Below are positions 49,507 through 58,324 of a stretch of DNA of 64,000 nt, in pieces. Position 1 is the first letter of the stretch, and every line of letters starts with the position of its first letter. The position numbers were made by a program, and so were the translations under genes. The stretch comes from an uncultured Hungatella sp. (GTDB taxonomy: Bacteria > Bacillota > Clostridia > Lachnospirales > Lachnospiraceae), in NCBI GenBank assembly GCA_910588505.1, contig CAJUPQ010000003.1:22287-86286 (forward strand), given 5' to 3'. Under the pieces are notes generated by a model. It was given only the letters and a program-made list of their open reading frames with translations, was not told where the DNA came from and ran no database searches.

Positions 49507-50391
49507 ATGAAAAAGAGACAACAGGCTTTTTGCCATACCAGGTCTTTCTGGATGTTCGTCATCCCGTCCCTGGCGCTGTTCGGCGTATTTTTTCTGCTTC
49601 CCTTGGGTCTTAGCATCTGGTTTTCATTTACCAACTATGATGGGTGGAAGACTATGGATTTTATTGGGCTTAAGAACTACGCGGATATTCTGACCAACGG
49701 GGATTTTTACAAGACCGTGTGGAGGACCATTGTGTACACAGTGTGCAACCTGCCTTTTAAGATTGCCATTCCTCTTTTGCTTGCCGCCCTTGTCACGTCC
49801 AAAAGCCTTAGGGGAACTACCCTGGTGAGAACCCTGGTGTATATTCCGGTGCTGTTTTCGGCTTTGGTGGCAGGTATTACGATCAACTGGATGTTTGGGC
49901 AGGAGTACGGGCTTATTAATTTCCTTCTGCAGAAAATAGGCATTGACCCGCTGCAGTGGTCGTTAAATCCGGTGCTGGCCACCGTGGTCATCAGCGTGGC
50001 TTCCAACTGGATCTCCGCCGGGTATTACATGCTTTTGTATGTGGGCGGCATCAACAACATTTCCAGGGAGCTGTACGAGGCTGCCAGTGTGGACGGGGCC
50101 AAGAAGTCCCAGGCGTTTTTCAGGATCACCCTGCCTCTCTTGATGCCCACCACATTTATCGTGCTGCTTCTTTCTACGGTGAACCTGTTAAAGGAGTATG
50201 CTCTGGTACAGGGTATTTCCCTGGGAGGGCCGGGGTCTTCCACCACGTATATTGTGCAGTATATTTTTGACCAGGGCTTTAACCAGTATCGGTACGGCTA
50301 TGCGTCCGCGGCCGGGGGTATTATCAGTATCTTGTTTATTATCATCGCGGTGGTTCAGTTCAGAGCGACCAAAGGCGGAGGTGAAGTGTAA
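49507..50391 (+). CDS. Sugar ABC transporter permease (MalF/UgpA type)
   Basis: A 294-residue inner-membrane permease with six helices. FSFTNYDGWKTMDFIGLKNY opens the family N-terminus, and the EAA loop that contacts the ATPase is seen in ISRELYEAASVDGAKKSQAF followed by FRITLPLLMPT. ATG 49507 has AGGAAGG. It overlaps the second permease by one base. No ATP-binding subunit is encoded here, so it must borrow a shared MsmX-like ATPase from elsewhere in the genome. Confidence 0.93.
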   Translation: MKKRQQAFCHTRSFWMFVIPSLALFGVFFLLPLGLSIWFSFTNYDGWKTMDFIGLKNYADILTNGDFYKTVWRTIVYTVCNLPFKIAIPLLLAALVTSKSLRGTTLVRTLVYIPVLFSALVAGITINWMFGQEYGLINFLLQKIGIDPLQWSLNPVLATVVISVASNWISAGYYMLLYVGGINNISRELYEAASVDGAKKSQAFFRITLPLLMPTTFIVLLLSTVNLLKEYALVQGISLGGPGSSTTYIVQYIFDQGFNQYRYGYASAAGGIISILFIIIAVVQFRATKGGGEV

Positions 50392-51227
50392 TGGAAGGAG
50401 CAGGAAAAAAGAAATTAGAGGTTACTTTGGTTACGATCTTGGGGATGGCGGTGGCGCTTTTGATGATCTTTCCCATCATATGGCTTTGCTTTAGCTCGTT
50501 TAAGCCTTCCAGCGAACTGTTCGCGTACCCGCTCCATCTGTTTCCCCAGAACCCGGACGGAAGCGCCTATAAAGGTGTGGTGGAGGACGGCCTGTTTACG
50601 TATGTGAAGAACAGTCTGTTTCTGGCTGTGGTGGGAACTCTGATCACGGTTGGCATCAGCGCCATGTGCGGCTACGCCCTGGCCATTTACCGGAAGGAGA
50701 TCTCCTATGTGAACAAGGTGTTCGCCGTGTTTTTGCTGGGAACTCTGATCCCGGGGGAGATCCTGACTATCGCCCAGTTTACGGTGGTCAGCGAGATGGG
50801 GCTTTACAATAATATCTGGGGCTGCATCCTTCCGGTTGTGACCACCACCACAGGGATCTTTATGTACCGCCAGCACTATATGTCGATTCCGCTGGAGCTT
50901 GTGGAGTCAGGACGGCTGGACGGGGCGTCGGAGTTTCATATTTTCCGCGCTCTGATGCTGCCTTTGGGGTCTTCGGTGACTATTACCCTGACCATCTTCT
51001 CGTTTATGTGGAGATGGAATGATTATATCCTGCCTCTTATGGTGCTGTCGGACCAGGAGAATTTTACGATCCAGATTGCCATTAAGAGCTATATCGGGAC
51101 TATGGGGGTTGACTGGAATTCGATTTTGGCGGCTTCGATCTTGTCCATCATTCCTATTATTGTGATCTTTATTGTGCTGCAGAAGTATATTACGGGAGGT
51201 TTGGCAGCCAGTGGGGTGAAAGGGTAG
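50391..51227 (+). CDS. Sugar ABC transporter permease (MalG/UgpE type)
   Basis: A 278-residue permease with six membrane segments. The family start IIWLCFSSFKPSSELFAYPL and the EAA loop VESGRLDGASEFHIFRALML, followed by PLGSSVTITLTIF, are clear. It ends in YITGGLAASGVKG, the standard MalG-type tail. The start codon overlaps the stop of the first permease (TAATG). The following gene lies beyond the inverted-repeat element at 51280-51517. Confidence 0.94.
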   Translation: MEGAGKKKLEVTLVTILGMAVALLMIFPIIWLCFSSFKPSSELFAYPLHLFPQNPDGSAYKGVVEDGLFTYVKNSLFLAVVGTLITVGISAMCGYALAIYRKEISYVNKVFAVFLLGTLIPGEILTIAQFTVVSEMGLYNNIWGCILPVVTTTTGIFMYRQHYMSIPLELVESGRLDGASEFHIFRALMLPLGSSVTITLTIFSFMWRWNDYILPLMVLSDQENFTIQIAIKSYIGTMGVDWNSILAASILSIIPIIVIFIVLQKYITGGLAASGVKG

Positions 51228-51279
51228 GAAAAAGGTAGGTAAGAACGGTTGGTTTTTGGGGTTAAATGGCAAAGTAATC

Positions 51280-51517
51280 GTATAATTGAGTGAGCAAATC
51301 GAAGATTGTCGCAGAGCCAGTCAGAGAAGGAGAGATGTCCCGTCCGGGTTCAGATATGCCAAACATTCCGATGAGCCCTTAAAGCGGGAACCAGGAGGGG
51401 TTAAGCCCTCCTGTTTCCCTGGTCTCATCTTCATGGAATAAATTTACCCTGCCGGGACATCTCTCCTTCTCTGACTGGCATCACGACTACCCTCGCCTCT
51501 TGCTCACTCAATTATAC
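51280..51517. repeat. 238-bp inverted-repeat (MITE-like) element
   Basis: The ends gtataattgagtgagca (51280-51296) and tgctcactcaattatac (51501-51517) are perfect 17-bp inverted repeats. Inside, a perfect 26-bp pair spans 51317-51342 and 51453-51478. A diverged segment of about 20 bp lies between outer and inner arms. The centre holds a third stem: gatgag (51370) with ctcatc (51424), enclosing gggaaccaggaggg / ccctcctgtttccc. No ORF of its own is seen. A related end occurs at 63956-64000. It may be a non-autonomous transposable element or a structured RNA unit. Confidence 0.85.
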
Positions 51518-51707
51518 ACCAATATGGTGAACTTAAAGGTTGGTTTATACAGAATAGGGATTGACAGCGAGTATTCGTTTATGATGAAATTAGATGATGA
51601 AGAGGTCCGGCGCGGGATGTTGGGGGACGCCAGATTTTGCGCCGGATCGGGCAGGAGGGGCGGCGTCTTAAGGGGCGCGCGGGCCTTGGAGCGGAATGGA
51701 GGTTGTT

Positions 51708-53378
51708 ATGGAGCGTTATATGGCGCATCTTTTGAGAGGGGCCCAGATTCGGACCAGGCAGTTTTTGGATACGCAGGTGAGGGATAAGGCCAGTGTTCAA
51801 TATGGAGGGATCCGGGGGGATATCTGGGAGGCTAAGCCTACGGTCTATGTGCTGGCTACAGCGGCGGCAGTGTGGCTCAATGAGGATAGTGAACTGTTTC
51901 ATGACCAAAGATTGTATGAGGCTATGGAATTGGGCCTGGATTTTGTGGCCAGGGCTCAGAGGGAGGATGGAAGCTTTGATTATCCTTCCTGTAATTTTAA
52001 GTCAGGGGCAGATACGGCGTTTTGTTTTAAGAGGCTGTTTGGGGCTTACAGGCTTTTGGAGCTGTATGATGCGGGAGATCTGCCGGAGATAAAAAGTCTT
52101 AAGGGGAAATATCTGGCGGTGATGCGAAAGGCTCTTAAGTTTATTCGGCAGGGCGGTTTTCATACTCCTAATCACCGGTGGGGGATCGCGGCGGCTCTTT
52201 TGCAGGGAGCGGGGCTTTTTGCGGGGGAGGAGGAGTTTGCCCGGAGTTTGAGGGAGCGGGCCGGGCAGTATCTGGCTGAAGGCATTGACGGGGATGAGTA
52301 TGGGGAGTACGCGGAGCGGTCTACAGGCAATTACAACGCGGTGGTGAACAATGCCATGATGGCCATGTTTGAGGCAACGGGCGATGAGGAGTTTTTGGGG
52401 TATGTCCGGCGGAACCTGGATATGATGCTGACATATATTGACCCGGACGACACGATCTTTACCCAGAATTCCACCAGACAGGACAGAGGAAAGCAGGAGT
52501 TTGCGGACAAGTATTTTTATCAGTATCTCTATCTGTGCAGCAGGGAGGATCAGCCTGCTTTTGACGGGGCGGCCCACAAGATTATAAGGGATAATATGGA
52601 GCGGGGCGGCCTGGCTCCTGACTGCCTGCATATTGTTATGGCCCATAAGGAGATGATGAGCCATAAGTTTACCCATTATGGTTTTCTGGAGGAGTATCGG
52701 AGATTTTATCCCAATTCCGGGGTGCTTCGGGTGAAGAGGCCGGGATTTACCTACACGGTTATGAGGGGTAAGACGGCGTTTCTCTATGTGAAGCGGGGAG
52801 ATCTGATGGTTCATGTGAAGCTGGGGGAGAGTTACTGCGATATTAGGAATTTTGTTCCAGAGGAGATCGCGGTGGAGGGGCGGACAGAGACGGAACCGGC
52901 CGGGTACTGCTGCAGGCTGAAGGCCGGGGCAGACGGGTGGTATTACCTGCCTTTTAAGGAGTCGCCAGGGACTTCCGACTGGTGGAAGATGGACCATGGA
53001 AAGCGGGAGAAGCTGATCAACAGCCATCTGGACACGGAGGTGGTTATTGACGAGCTGGAGGACGGGCTGGAGCTGACGGTGAAAGCGGACGGGCTGGACC
53101 GGCTGCCTCTGCGGCTGGAGGTGTGCGTTCCCGCGGGAGCGGTGGTGGAGAATTCGTCTTTCTGGCTGAAAGCCGGGGCTGGGGAATCCGTGATCCTGCG
53201 GGGCGGGTATGTGACTGTCAGAGACAGCGATAAGGGGATGGTCATGGGACCCGGTTTTGGGGAGCATGAATTTCAGGGCCATTACTCGGGGGAGGAGATC
53301 AATACCTTCGGGTACACCATTTACTGCAATGGGTATACGCCTTTAGAGAAACATTTTCAGATCCGGATGACTGATTGA
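51708..53378 (+). CDS. Uncharacterised protein, possible polysaccharide lyase-like toroid
   Basis: A 556-residue protein. ATG 51708 has GGAGGT; ATG 51696 would lie before that site. The first 330 residues are helical with hairpin repeats (VYVLATAAAVWL, AMELGLDFVARAQREDGSFD, STGNYNAVVNNAMMAMFEAT), as in alpha/alpha-toroid lyases and hydrolases; the NYNAVVNNAMM and HKFTHYGFLEEYRR regions might hold active-site residues. The last 220 residues are beta-rich (FTYTVMRGKTAFLYVKRGDL), like heparinase II/III-type beta-sandwiches. No signal peptide is seen. Context with GH88/105 suggests uronic-acid oligosaccharide processing. The family assignment is inference. Confidence 0.75.
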   Translation: MERYMAHLLRGAQIRTRQFLDTQVRDKASVQYGGIRGDIWEAKPTVYVLATAAAVWLNEDSELFHDQRLYEAMELGLDFVARAQREDGSFDYPSCNFKSGADTAFCFKRLFGAYRLLELYDAGDLPEIKSLKGKYLAVMRKALKFIRQGGFHTPNHRWGIAAALLQGAGLFAGEEEFARSLRERAGQYLAEGIDGDEYGEYAERSTGNYNAVVNNAMMAMFEATGDEEFLGYVRRNLDMMLTYIDPDDTIFTQNSTRQDRGKQEFADKYFYQYLYLCSREDQPAFDGAAHKIIRDNMERGGLAPDCLHIVMAHKEMMSHKFTHYGFLEEYRRFYPNSGVLRVKRPGFTYTVMRGKTAFLYVKRGDLMVHVKLGESYCDIRNFVPEEIAVEGRTETEPAGYCCRLKAGADGWYYLPFKESPGTSDWWKMDHGKREKLINSHLDTEVVIDELEDGLELTVKADGLDRLPLRLEVCVPAGAVVENSSFWLKAGAGESVILRGGYVTVRDSDKGMVMGPGFGEHEFQGHYSGEEINTFGYTIYCNGYTPLEKHFQIRMTD

Positions 53379-53417
53379 GGGAATGAAAAATGGGAAAGAG
53401 AGGGGAGAATGGAACGA

Positions 53418-54398
53418 ATGGCAGAGGATAACAGAAAGCACTATGTGGGGATCGATCTGGGCGGAACCAATATCGCGGCGGGGGTGACAGACAGAGATCA
53501 TAAGATTTTGTTTGAACATTCGGTTCCCACGGGCCTGCCAAGGCCTGCCGATGAACTGGCCCAGGCAGTCTTCGATATGGTAAAGGATATGCTAAAGGAT
53601 CATGGAATGGATTTCGGGGATGTAACATGCGCGGGAATCGGTATTCCGGGAACAGTTAATCAGGAGACAGGCATGGTAGAGTACGCCAATAATTTCGGTT
53701 TTGACCATGTGCCTTTTGTAACCATGATCCAGGAGCTGTTTCCTTGCCCGGTATTTGCGGAAAATGACGCGAAAGCGGCTGCGTGGGGGGAATACCTGGC
53801 AGGCGCCGGACAGGGCAGCAGTTCCATGGTGATGGTGACTCTGGGAACAGGCGTGGGCGGCGGGATCATCCTGGGCGGCCGGCTTTTGGCAGGGTACAAT
53901 CTGGCGGCCGGTGAGATCGGCCACATGGTCATCAGGGAGGGCGGAAAACTTTGCAGCTGCGGGCGGAGAGGATGTCTGGAAGCCTATGCCTCGGCTTCCG
54001 CCCTGGTGGAGGCTGCCAGAAAGGCGGCGAAGAGGCAGTCGGATTCTCTTTTGAATTATCTGTGCGGGGAGGACCTGGATAAGATAAACGGAAGGATGGT
54101 GTTCCAGGCGGCCAAGGCAATGGACCCGGCGGCTGTCCAGGTGATGGAGGAGTTTGTGGAACATTTAGCTGTGGGCGTGGCCAATATTATCAACATCTTT
54201 CAGCCGGAGGTTCTGTGCGTTGGAGGCGGATTGAGCGGAGCCGGGGATCAGCTTTTGACGCCTTTGAGGGAAAGGACGGCGCCTTTAGTGTATTCCAGAA
54301 GCTCACAGAAAAACGCCAGGATCGTGGCGGCGGCCCTGGGAAATGGAGCCGGGATCATTGGGGCCGCAGGGCTTTGGGAGATGGGGGAAGGAGTGTAA
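53418..54398 (+). CDS. ROK family sugar kinase
   Basis: A glucokinase-like ROK protein of about 326 residues. ATG 53418 is better spaced from GAGGGGAG than ATG 53409. The phosphate-1 loop is YVGIDLGGTNIAAGVTD, the catalytic Asp lies in FAENDAKAAAWGEYLAG, and the zinc motif is CSCGRRGCLEAYAS preceded by GEIGHMVI. It lacks the N-terminal HTH of ROK repressors, so it is an enzyme. As last gene of the carbohydrate locus it would phosphorylate a hexose freed by the hydrolases. Confidence 0.93.
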   Translation: MAEDNRKHYVGIDLGGTNIAAGVTDRDHKILFEHSVPTGLPRPADELAQAVFDMVKDMLKDHGMDFGDVTCAGIGIPGTVNQETGMVEYANNFGFDHVPFVTMIQELFPCPVFAENDAKAAAWGEYLAGAGQGSSSMVMVTLGTGVGGGIILGGRLLAGYNLAAGEIGHMVIREGGKLCSCGRRGCLEAYASASALVEAARKAAKRQSDSLLNYLCGEDLDKINGRMVFQAAKAMDPAAVQVMEEFVEHLAVGVANIINIFQPEVLCVGGGLSGAGDQLLTPLRERTAPLVYSRSSQKNARIVAAALGNGAGIIGAAGLWEMGEGV

Positions 54399-54419
54399 GA
54401 TTAATACAAGGTGGTCATA

Positions 54420-54472
54420 GATCGCAAGGAATTCTGTCATGGGAGGCAGAGTTCCTTGCGATATATTTTTTG
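54420..54472 (+). terminator. Terminator of the carbohydrate operon
   Basis: gatcgcaaggaa pairs with ttccttgcgat, extended by ttctg/cagag, followed by ATATTTTTT. Confidence 0.88.
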
Positions 54473-54563
54473 ATAAGTAAAAGAATGAATTGTGTTTTTG
54501 AAGGGAATCAGATATACTGGAACCAGAAGCGCTGTGGAGATAAGGCGGAAGGGAGCAAAGGTT

Positions 54564-54910
54564 ATGGCAAGGACCATAGGGAGCGGGAACCAGGATTTTG
54601 AGGTGATACCTTTTTTGAGGGAGAGCCTGACATTCAGGGCAGCAGGGATTGAGGATCGGGATCTGCTGACAGAGACGCGGATACAGGTGCTGCGGGCAGC
54701 CAACAGACTGGGGAGGAGGAGTGGCGGCGCCGGGGAGTGGCTGGCGCTCTTGTGGACTATGTTTCCAGGGATATGGCGCTGCGGGGGATCGGGACTCTGT
54801 ATCTGGTGACGGACCATACGGCTTTTTATGAGCGGTATGGGTGGGAGTTTTTGTGTATGGTACAAGGGGATGGGGAGGAACTTACAAGGATGTATGTTCA
54901 TCGGATGTGA
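54564..54910 (+). pseudogene. GNAT acetyltransferase with internal deletion
   Basis: LTFRAAGIEDRDLLTETRIQ, then VLRAANRL, is the N-terminus of a GNAT enzyme. After a break near 54715-54745 another frame gives VDYVSRDMALRGIGTLYLVT, then DHTAFYERYGWEFLCMVQGD and a stop at 54908. The acetyl-CoA binding core (R/QxxGxG/A) is missing between the pieces. It is not functional. Confidence 0.75.
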
Positions 54911-55045
54911 GGCGTGGGGGCGTATGGAATGATATGGTAATGCTCCTGGCGATTAACTGAGGACACAACCTTATGGGAATGGCCGGGATAGTTGATAATG
55001 TAAGATACACAGACCAGGAAAAGGTCACGGAAAAGGGAGAAAGCT

Positions 55046-55519
55046 ATGAGAAGAAAAGACAGAGAGATCACGGATTTTCATGAGATTATTGAGATCATCA
55101 AAAAGTGCGATGTGTGCAGGATCGCCCTGAACGACGAAGAATTCCCTTACATTGTCCCCCTGAATTTCGGGCTGGACGTGGAGGGGGAGCAGGTGTATTT
55201 TTATTTCCACGCGGCCATGGAGGGGAAGAAGCTGGAGCTGATCGAAAAGGATAACCGGGCGACTTTTGAGATGGACTGCGACCACAAGTTTATCCTCTAT
55301 GAGGAGCGGATGAGCTGTACTATGGGGTACGCAAGCGTTATTGGCCATGGGTATATAGAGAACGTGGCTGATGAGGACAAGTATGAGGCCTTAAAGATCC
55401 TGATGAGGCAGTACCACGCGGAGGATTTTAAGTTTAACACGGATATGATGAAGGTTACCAAGGTTCTCAGGATGAGGGTTACGGATATGGTGGGGAAGAG
55501 GAGAAATAGTATTCATTAA
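55046..55519 (+). CDS. Pyridoxamine 5'-phosphate oxidase-like FMN-binding protein
   Basis: A 157-residue split-barrel flavoprotein. ATG 55046 has AAAGGGAG. The family pattern is CDVCRIALNDEEFPYIVPLN, FYFHAAMEGKKLELIEKDNR, then SCTMGYASVIGHGYIENVAD. The layout is that of NimA-like nitroreductase/5-nitroimidazole-type proteins, which bind FMN or heme. The physiological substrate is unknown. It leads a run of small enzyme genes on the same strand. Confidence 0.9.
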   Translation: MRRKDREITDFHEIIEIIKKCDVCRIALNDEEFPYIVPLNFGLDVEGEQVYFYFHAAMEGKKLELIEKDNRATFEMDCDHKFILYEERMSCTMGYASVIGHGYIENVADEDKYEALKILMRQYHAEDFKFNTDMMKVTKVLRMRVTDMVGKRRNSIH

Positions 55520-55584
55520 AAAGGGGCAGAGTATGCTGAAAAAAGTCTGCCGGTATTGGGCAGGAGAGGAATGGGCAGCGGGCA

Positions 55585-55962
55585 ATGGAGATTAAGATAG
55601 AGATAATAGACGGGGAGTTTTCCGTGTGCAAGGTATGGGATTTTTCCCAGGTGAATTTTGAGGCAGAGTACTGTTTTACCGGGAAGACCGATGAGGAGAA
55701 GTCCCTGGTCTGTCTGACAGAGGATGTGCCGGAAAATACGGCGGTTCGGGACGACGGCTGGAGGGCCTTTCGGGTACAGGGGGTACTGGATTTCTCCCTG
55801 ATCGGAATCTTGTCCCGGATATCGGCGGTGCTGGCGGAAAGCGGTGTCGGGATTTTTGCCATTTCCACCTACAACACGGACTATATTCTGACTAAGAGGG
55901 ACAACTGGGAAATGGCTTTGCAGGCTATTAAGAAGGCAGGATGGGGGATGAGGGCGCAGTGA
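55585..55962 (+). CDS. ACT domain protein
   Basis: A 125-residue protein with paired ACT-type regions as in the CASTOR/ACT_7 group. LVCLTEDVPENTAVRDDGWR and VLDFSLIGILSRISAVLAES, followed by GVGIFAISTYNTDYILTK, are family hallmarks. Such proteins probably sense amino acids. ATG 55585 has GGCAGCGGGCAATGG upstream, a weak ribosome site. Its stop overlaps the next start (TGATGG), so it is coupled to the GNAT gene. Confidence 0.9.
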   Translation: MEIKIEIIDGEFSVCKVWDFSQVNFEAEYCFTGKTDEEKSLVCLTEDVPENTAVRDDGWRAFRVQGVLDFSLIGILSRISAVLAESGVGIFAISTYNTDYILTKRDNWEMALQAIKKAGWGMRAQ

Positions 55963-56480
55963 TGGAGACAAGGGATCTGATTCTCAGGAAAGCGGTTTAT
56001 GAGGACTGGAAATCCATGTATTTAAATGTCTGGTCAAGGCCGGAGACGGCCAGATATATGGTCTGGAGGGTGACGGCTGATGAGGTGGGCGCCAAAGAGC
56101 GGATAGAGAGGACCATTGCCTGGCAGAAGACCCATGACGCCTGGCTGGTGTGCGTAAAGGACAGCGGGGAGGCAGTGGGGTTCGGGGGCGTAAAACGGCT
56201 GGGGCCTGACAGCTGGGGGGAGACCGGCATCGCCCTGGGGCCGGAGTATGTGGGCAGAGGGTACGGGAGACAGGTGCTGCTGATGATGATGAAATACTGC
56301 AGGTCTCTGGGCGGGCGGGAGTTTTTCTATTCCACCCGGGCGGCCAATGAGGCTTCAAGGGCGCTGGCCTTGTGCTGCGGATTGGTTTACGGGCATTCGG
56401 AGCAGAGGATAGATCCCCGGAACGGGGAGGTCTATGAGGCGGAGATTTATAGAAAGGATTTAAGGACTGTGGGTGGGTAA
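55962..56480 (+). CDS. GNAT acetyltransferase (RimJ/RimL type)
   Basis: About 172 residues, starting METRDLILRKAVYEDWKSMY at ATG 55962, which overlaps the ACT gene stop. The acetyl-CoA loop is EYVGRGYGRQVLLMMMKYCR, the later strand is FFYSTRAANEASRALALCCG. It is the RimJ/RimL-like class that modifies protein N-termini or small amines; the substrate is unknown. The next gene starts immediately after its stop. Confidence 0.9.
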   Translation: METRDLILRKAVYEDWKSMYLNVWSRPETARYMVWRVTADEVGAKERIERTIAWQKTHDAWLVCVKDSGEAVGFGGVKRLGPDSWGETGIALGPEYVGRGYGRQVLLMMMKYCRSLGGREFFYSTRAANEASRALALCCGLVYGHSEQRIDPRNGEVYEAEIYRKDLRTVGG

Positions 56481-56987
56481 ATGAGAAATTGGCCAAAAGG
56501 AAATGAGGCGGGAAATATGGGGAGAGATACGGATATTTTGGATCGGCTGCTGGAGAAGCCATGCTATATCATGGATGTGCTTCCAAGGCAGGTGGAGAGG
56601 GACGCGGAGGGTTCTTTTTTTGATGTGGAGGATTACCTGCTGAACGGCGGGAGGCGGTTTGGGTTCAGGGACCGGTTTGTGGCCGTGATCCTGAAACTGA
56701 TGTGCTATTACCGCGCGGCCGTGCTGTGGGACGGCTGGGTGGACAGGCCGTCGCCGGCGGTTATTGATGAGGCGGTCAGTGCAATGGAGGAGCATGGGGC
56801 GGGTACGCTGCGAGTGCTGTTTGCAGAGGAGGACGCGCTGCTTATTTTTGACTGGGACTGTTTGCATTTGACGGTATACAATCCGTCGGAGGAGTTTGGG
56901 AGTCTTGCAGAGAGGATTGCCTGGTCGGAGGGGTTGTTTTGGAGGAAGGGGGAACCGACAGGGACAGGAAGGGGCGTGGTATTATGA
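56481..56987 (+). CDS. Uncharacterised protein
   Basis: A conserved-looking protein of 156-168 residues; the internal ATG 56517 (MGRDTDILDRLLEKPCYIMD) has the better ribosome site (GAGGCGGG). The text includes VLPRQVERDAEGSFFDVEDY, then LLNGGRRFGFRDRFVAVILK and LLIFDWDCLHLTVYNPSEEF. I do not recognise a named family. Coupling on both sides with GNAT genes suggests a shared operon rather than a shared pathway. Confidence 0.75.
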   Translation: MRNWPKGNEAGNMGRDTDILDRLLEKPCYIMDVLPRQVERDAEGSFFDVEDYLLNGGRRFGFRDRFVAVILKLMCYYRAAVLWDGWVDRPSPAVIDEAVSAMEEHGAGTLRVLFAEEDALLIFDWDCLHLTVYNPSEEFGSLAERIAWSEGLFWRKGEPTGTGRGVVL

Positions 56988-57556
56988 GGATAGAACCTGT
57001 GAAGGTGAAAGACAAGCTGGGGCGGGACGTGATTTTGCGCAGCGCAGAGGAAGAGGACGCAGGGGATCTGATCCGGTTTATGAAGGTTGCGGCAGGGGAG
57101 ACGGAGTTTCTCATAAGGGAGCCGGAGGAATTTCAGATGAGCCTGGAGGAGGAGCGGCGGTTTGTAAGGTCGTGCATGGATGATCCGGGGGCGCTGATGA
57201 TCCTTGGGGTTGTGGACAATTGCCATGTGGGCAATTGTTCCGTGATGGGCCTGGGGCCTTACAGGCGGTACGGCCACCGCTGTCAGATGGCTGTGGCCCT
57301 GTACCGGGAATACTGGGGAGCAGGGATCGGAAAGCTGATGATGGAAACGGCCCTGTCCGCGGCTGAGGCCATGGGGTATGAGCAGGCGGAGCTGGAGGTA
57401 GTCAGCCACAATACAGGGGCTGTGAGACTTTATCAAAAGCTGGGGTTTCGGGAGTACGGGTGTTTTCCGCGGAACATGAAATATCGGGACGGACGTTACG
57501 CGGACGCGTGCTGGATGATGAAGCGGCTGGGGGCAGAGGGCGCGGGGGAAAGGTGA
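56984..57556 (+). CDS. GNAT acetyltransferase
   Basis: A 190-residue GNAT enzyme, ATG 56984 overlapping the previous stop (ATGA), with CAGGAAGGGG ahead. The domain starts VILRSAEEEDAGDLIRFMKV; the acetyl-CoA loop is REYWGAGIGKLMMETALSAA and the C-terminal part AELEVVSHNTGAVRLYQKLG then FREYG is typical. The substrate is unknown. Confidence 0.92.
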   Translation: MRIEPVKVKDKLGRDVILRSAEEEDAGDLIRFMKVAAGETEFLIREPEEFQMSLEEERRFVRSCMDDPGALMILGVVDNCHVGNCSVMGLGPYRRYGHRCQMAVALYREYWGAGIGKLMMETALSAAEAMGYEQAELEVVSHNTGAVRLYQKLGFREYGCFPRNMKYRDGRYADACWMMKRLGAEGAGER

Positions 57557-57613
57557 ATTCCGGGGAGTGCCGGAGCGGTTTCAGGCGTATTTTAGCGGAA
57601 ATGGAGGAGGAAT

Positions 57614-58036
57614 ATGGCGGCCAAAGAGCTTATGCAGTATATTATGGAACAGTTGTCGGGTCTGGGGGAAATACGGACCATACCTATGATGGGGGGATAT
57701 ATTTTTTATTACAGGGAGAGGATTTTTGGAGGCATATATGGAAACGGGTTTCTGGTGAAGGATACCAAAGCAGGGAGAAGACATATGCCGGACAGTGAGC
57801 CCCAGCCTCCCTATGAGGGGGCTAAGGACATGCTGCCGGTGACGATCTTGGAGGACGGAGAGAAGCTTCGTGCTATGGTGGCGGAAATGTATGAGGAACT
57901 GCCGGAGCGAAAACCGGGGAAAGGGGCCGGGAAGGGGAAGAAGGGTGTAAAGAAGAGGGAGAGCGTCGGGGCTTCGGAGAGTGGGGGAGGAAAAACAGGG
58001 GCTGTCAGGAAGGGAGGAAGAGGGGGATCGGAATGA
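57614..58036 (+). CDS. TfoX N-terminal domain protein
   Basis: A 140-residue protein starting MAAKELMQYIMEQLSGLGEI at ATG 57614 (GGAGGAGG ahead). TIPMMGGYIFYYRERIFGGI and NGFLVKDTKAGR match the TfoX N-terminal domain. The last 45 residues are a Lys/Gly/Arg-rich tail likely to bind nucleic acid. The matching C-terminal domain occurs as a separate gene at 23735. Confidence 0.88.
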   Translation: MAAKELMQYIMEQLSGLGEIRTIPMMGGYIFYYRERIFGGIYGNGFLVKDTKAGRRHMPDSEPQPPYEGAKDMLPVTILEDGEKLRAMVAEMYEELPERKPGKGAGKGKKGVKKRESVGASESGGGKTGAVRKGGRGGSE

Positions 58037-58082
58037 TTTTTTCCGCAAGCCCATAGAAAAACTAAAAACTAAAAAAGAAAGT

Positions 58083-58111
58083 TTGACAGATCGGTATTTT
58101 ACCTGTATACT
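58083..58111 (+). promoter_or_regulatory. Sigma-A promoter
   Basis: TTGACA (58083-58088), 17-bp spacer, TATACT (58106-58111). It drives the Rpn remnant and, past it, the RNA repair gene. The leader of about 210 nt to 58325 has no recognised structure. Confidence 0.8.
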
Positions 58112-58324
58112 CTAACTATAGACTTCGCCGGAGTTCTTTCCGGCAGAGTATGCAGGTTCTGTTATCGTGCTGTGATTACAGCAAACATTCCATAGCAGAT
58201 AAGGATACAAAAAACGGTTGAGTTGCATGGGGCGAAAGGTTATAATGGTGGTAGAGAAAGTGTCGGAAGGTGTTATCATCCCCAGTCTTTCCCCATGGGC
58301 GCACAGAGGAAAGGGGGCGGATGA

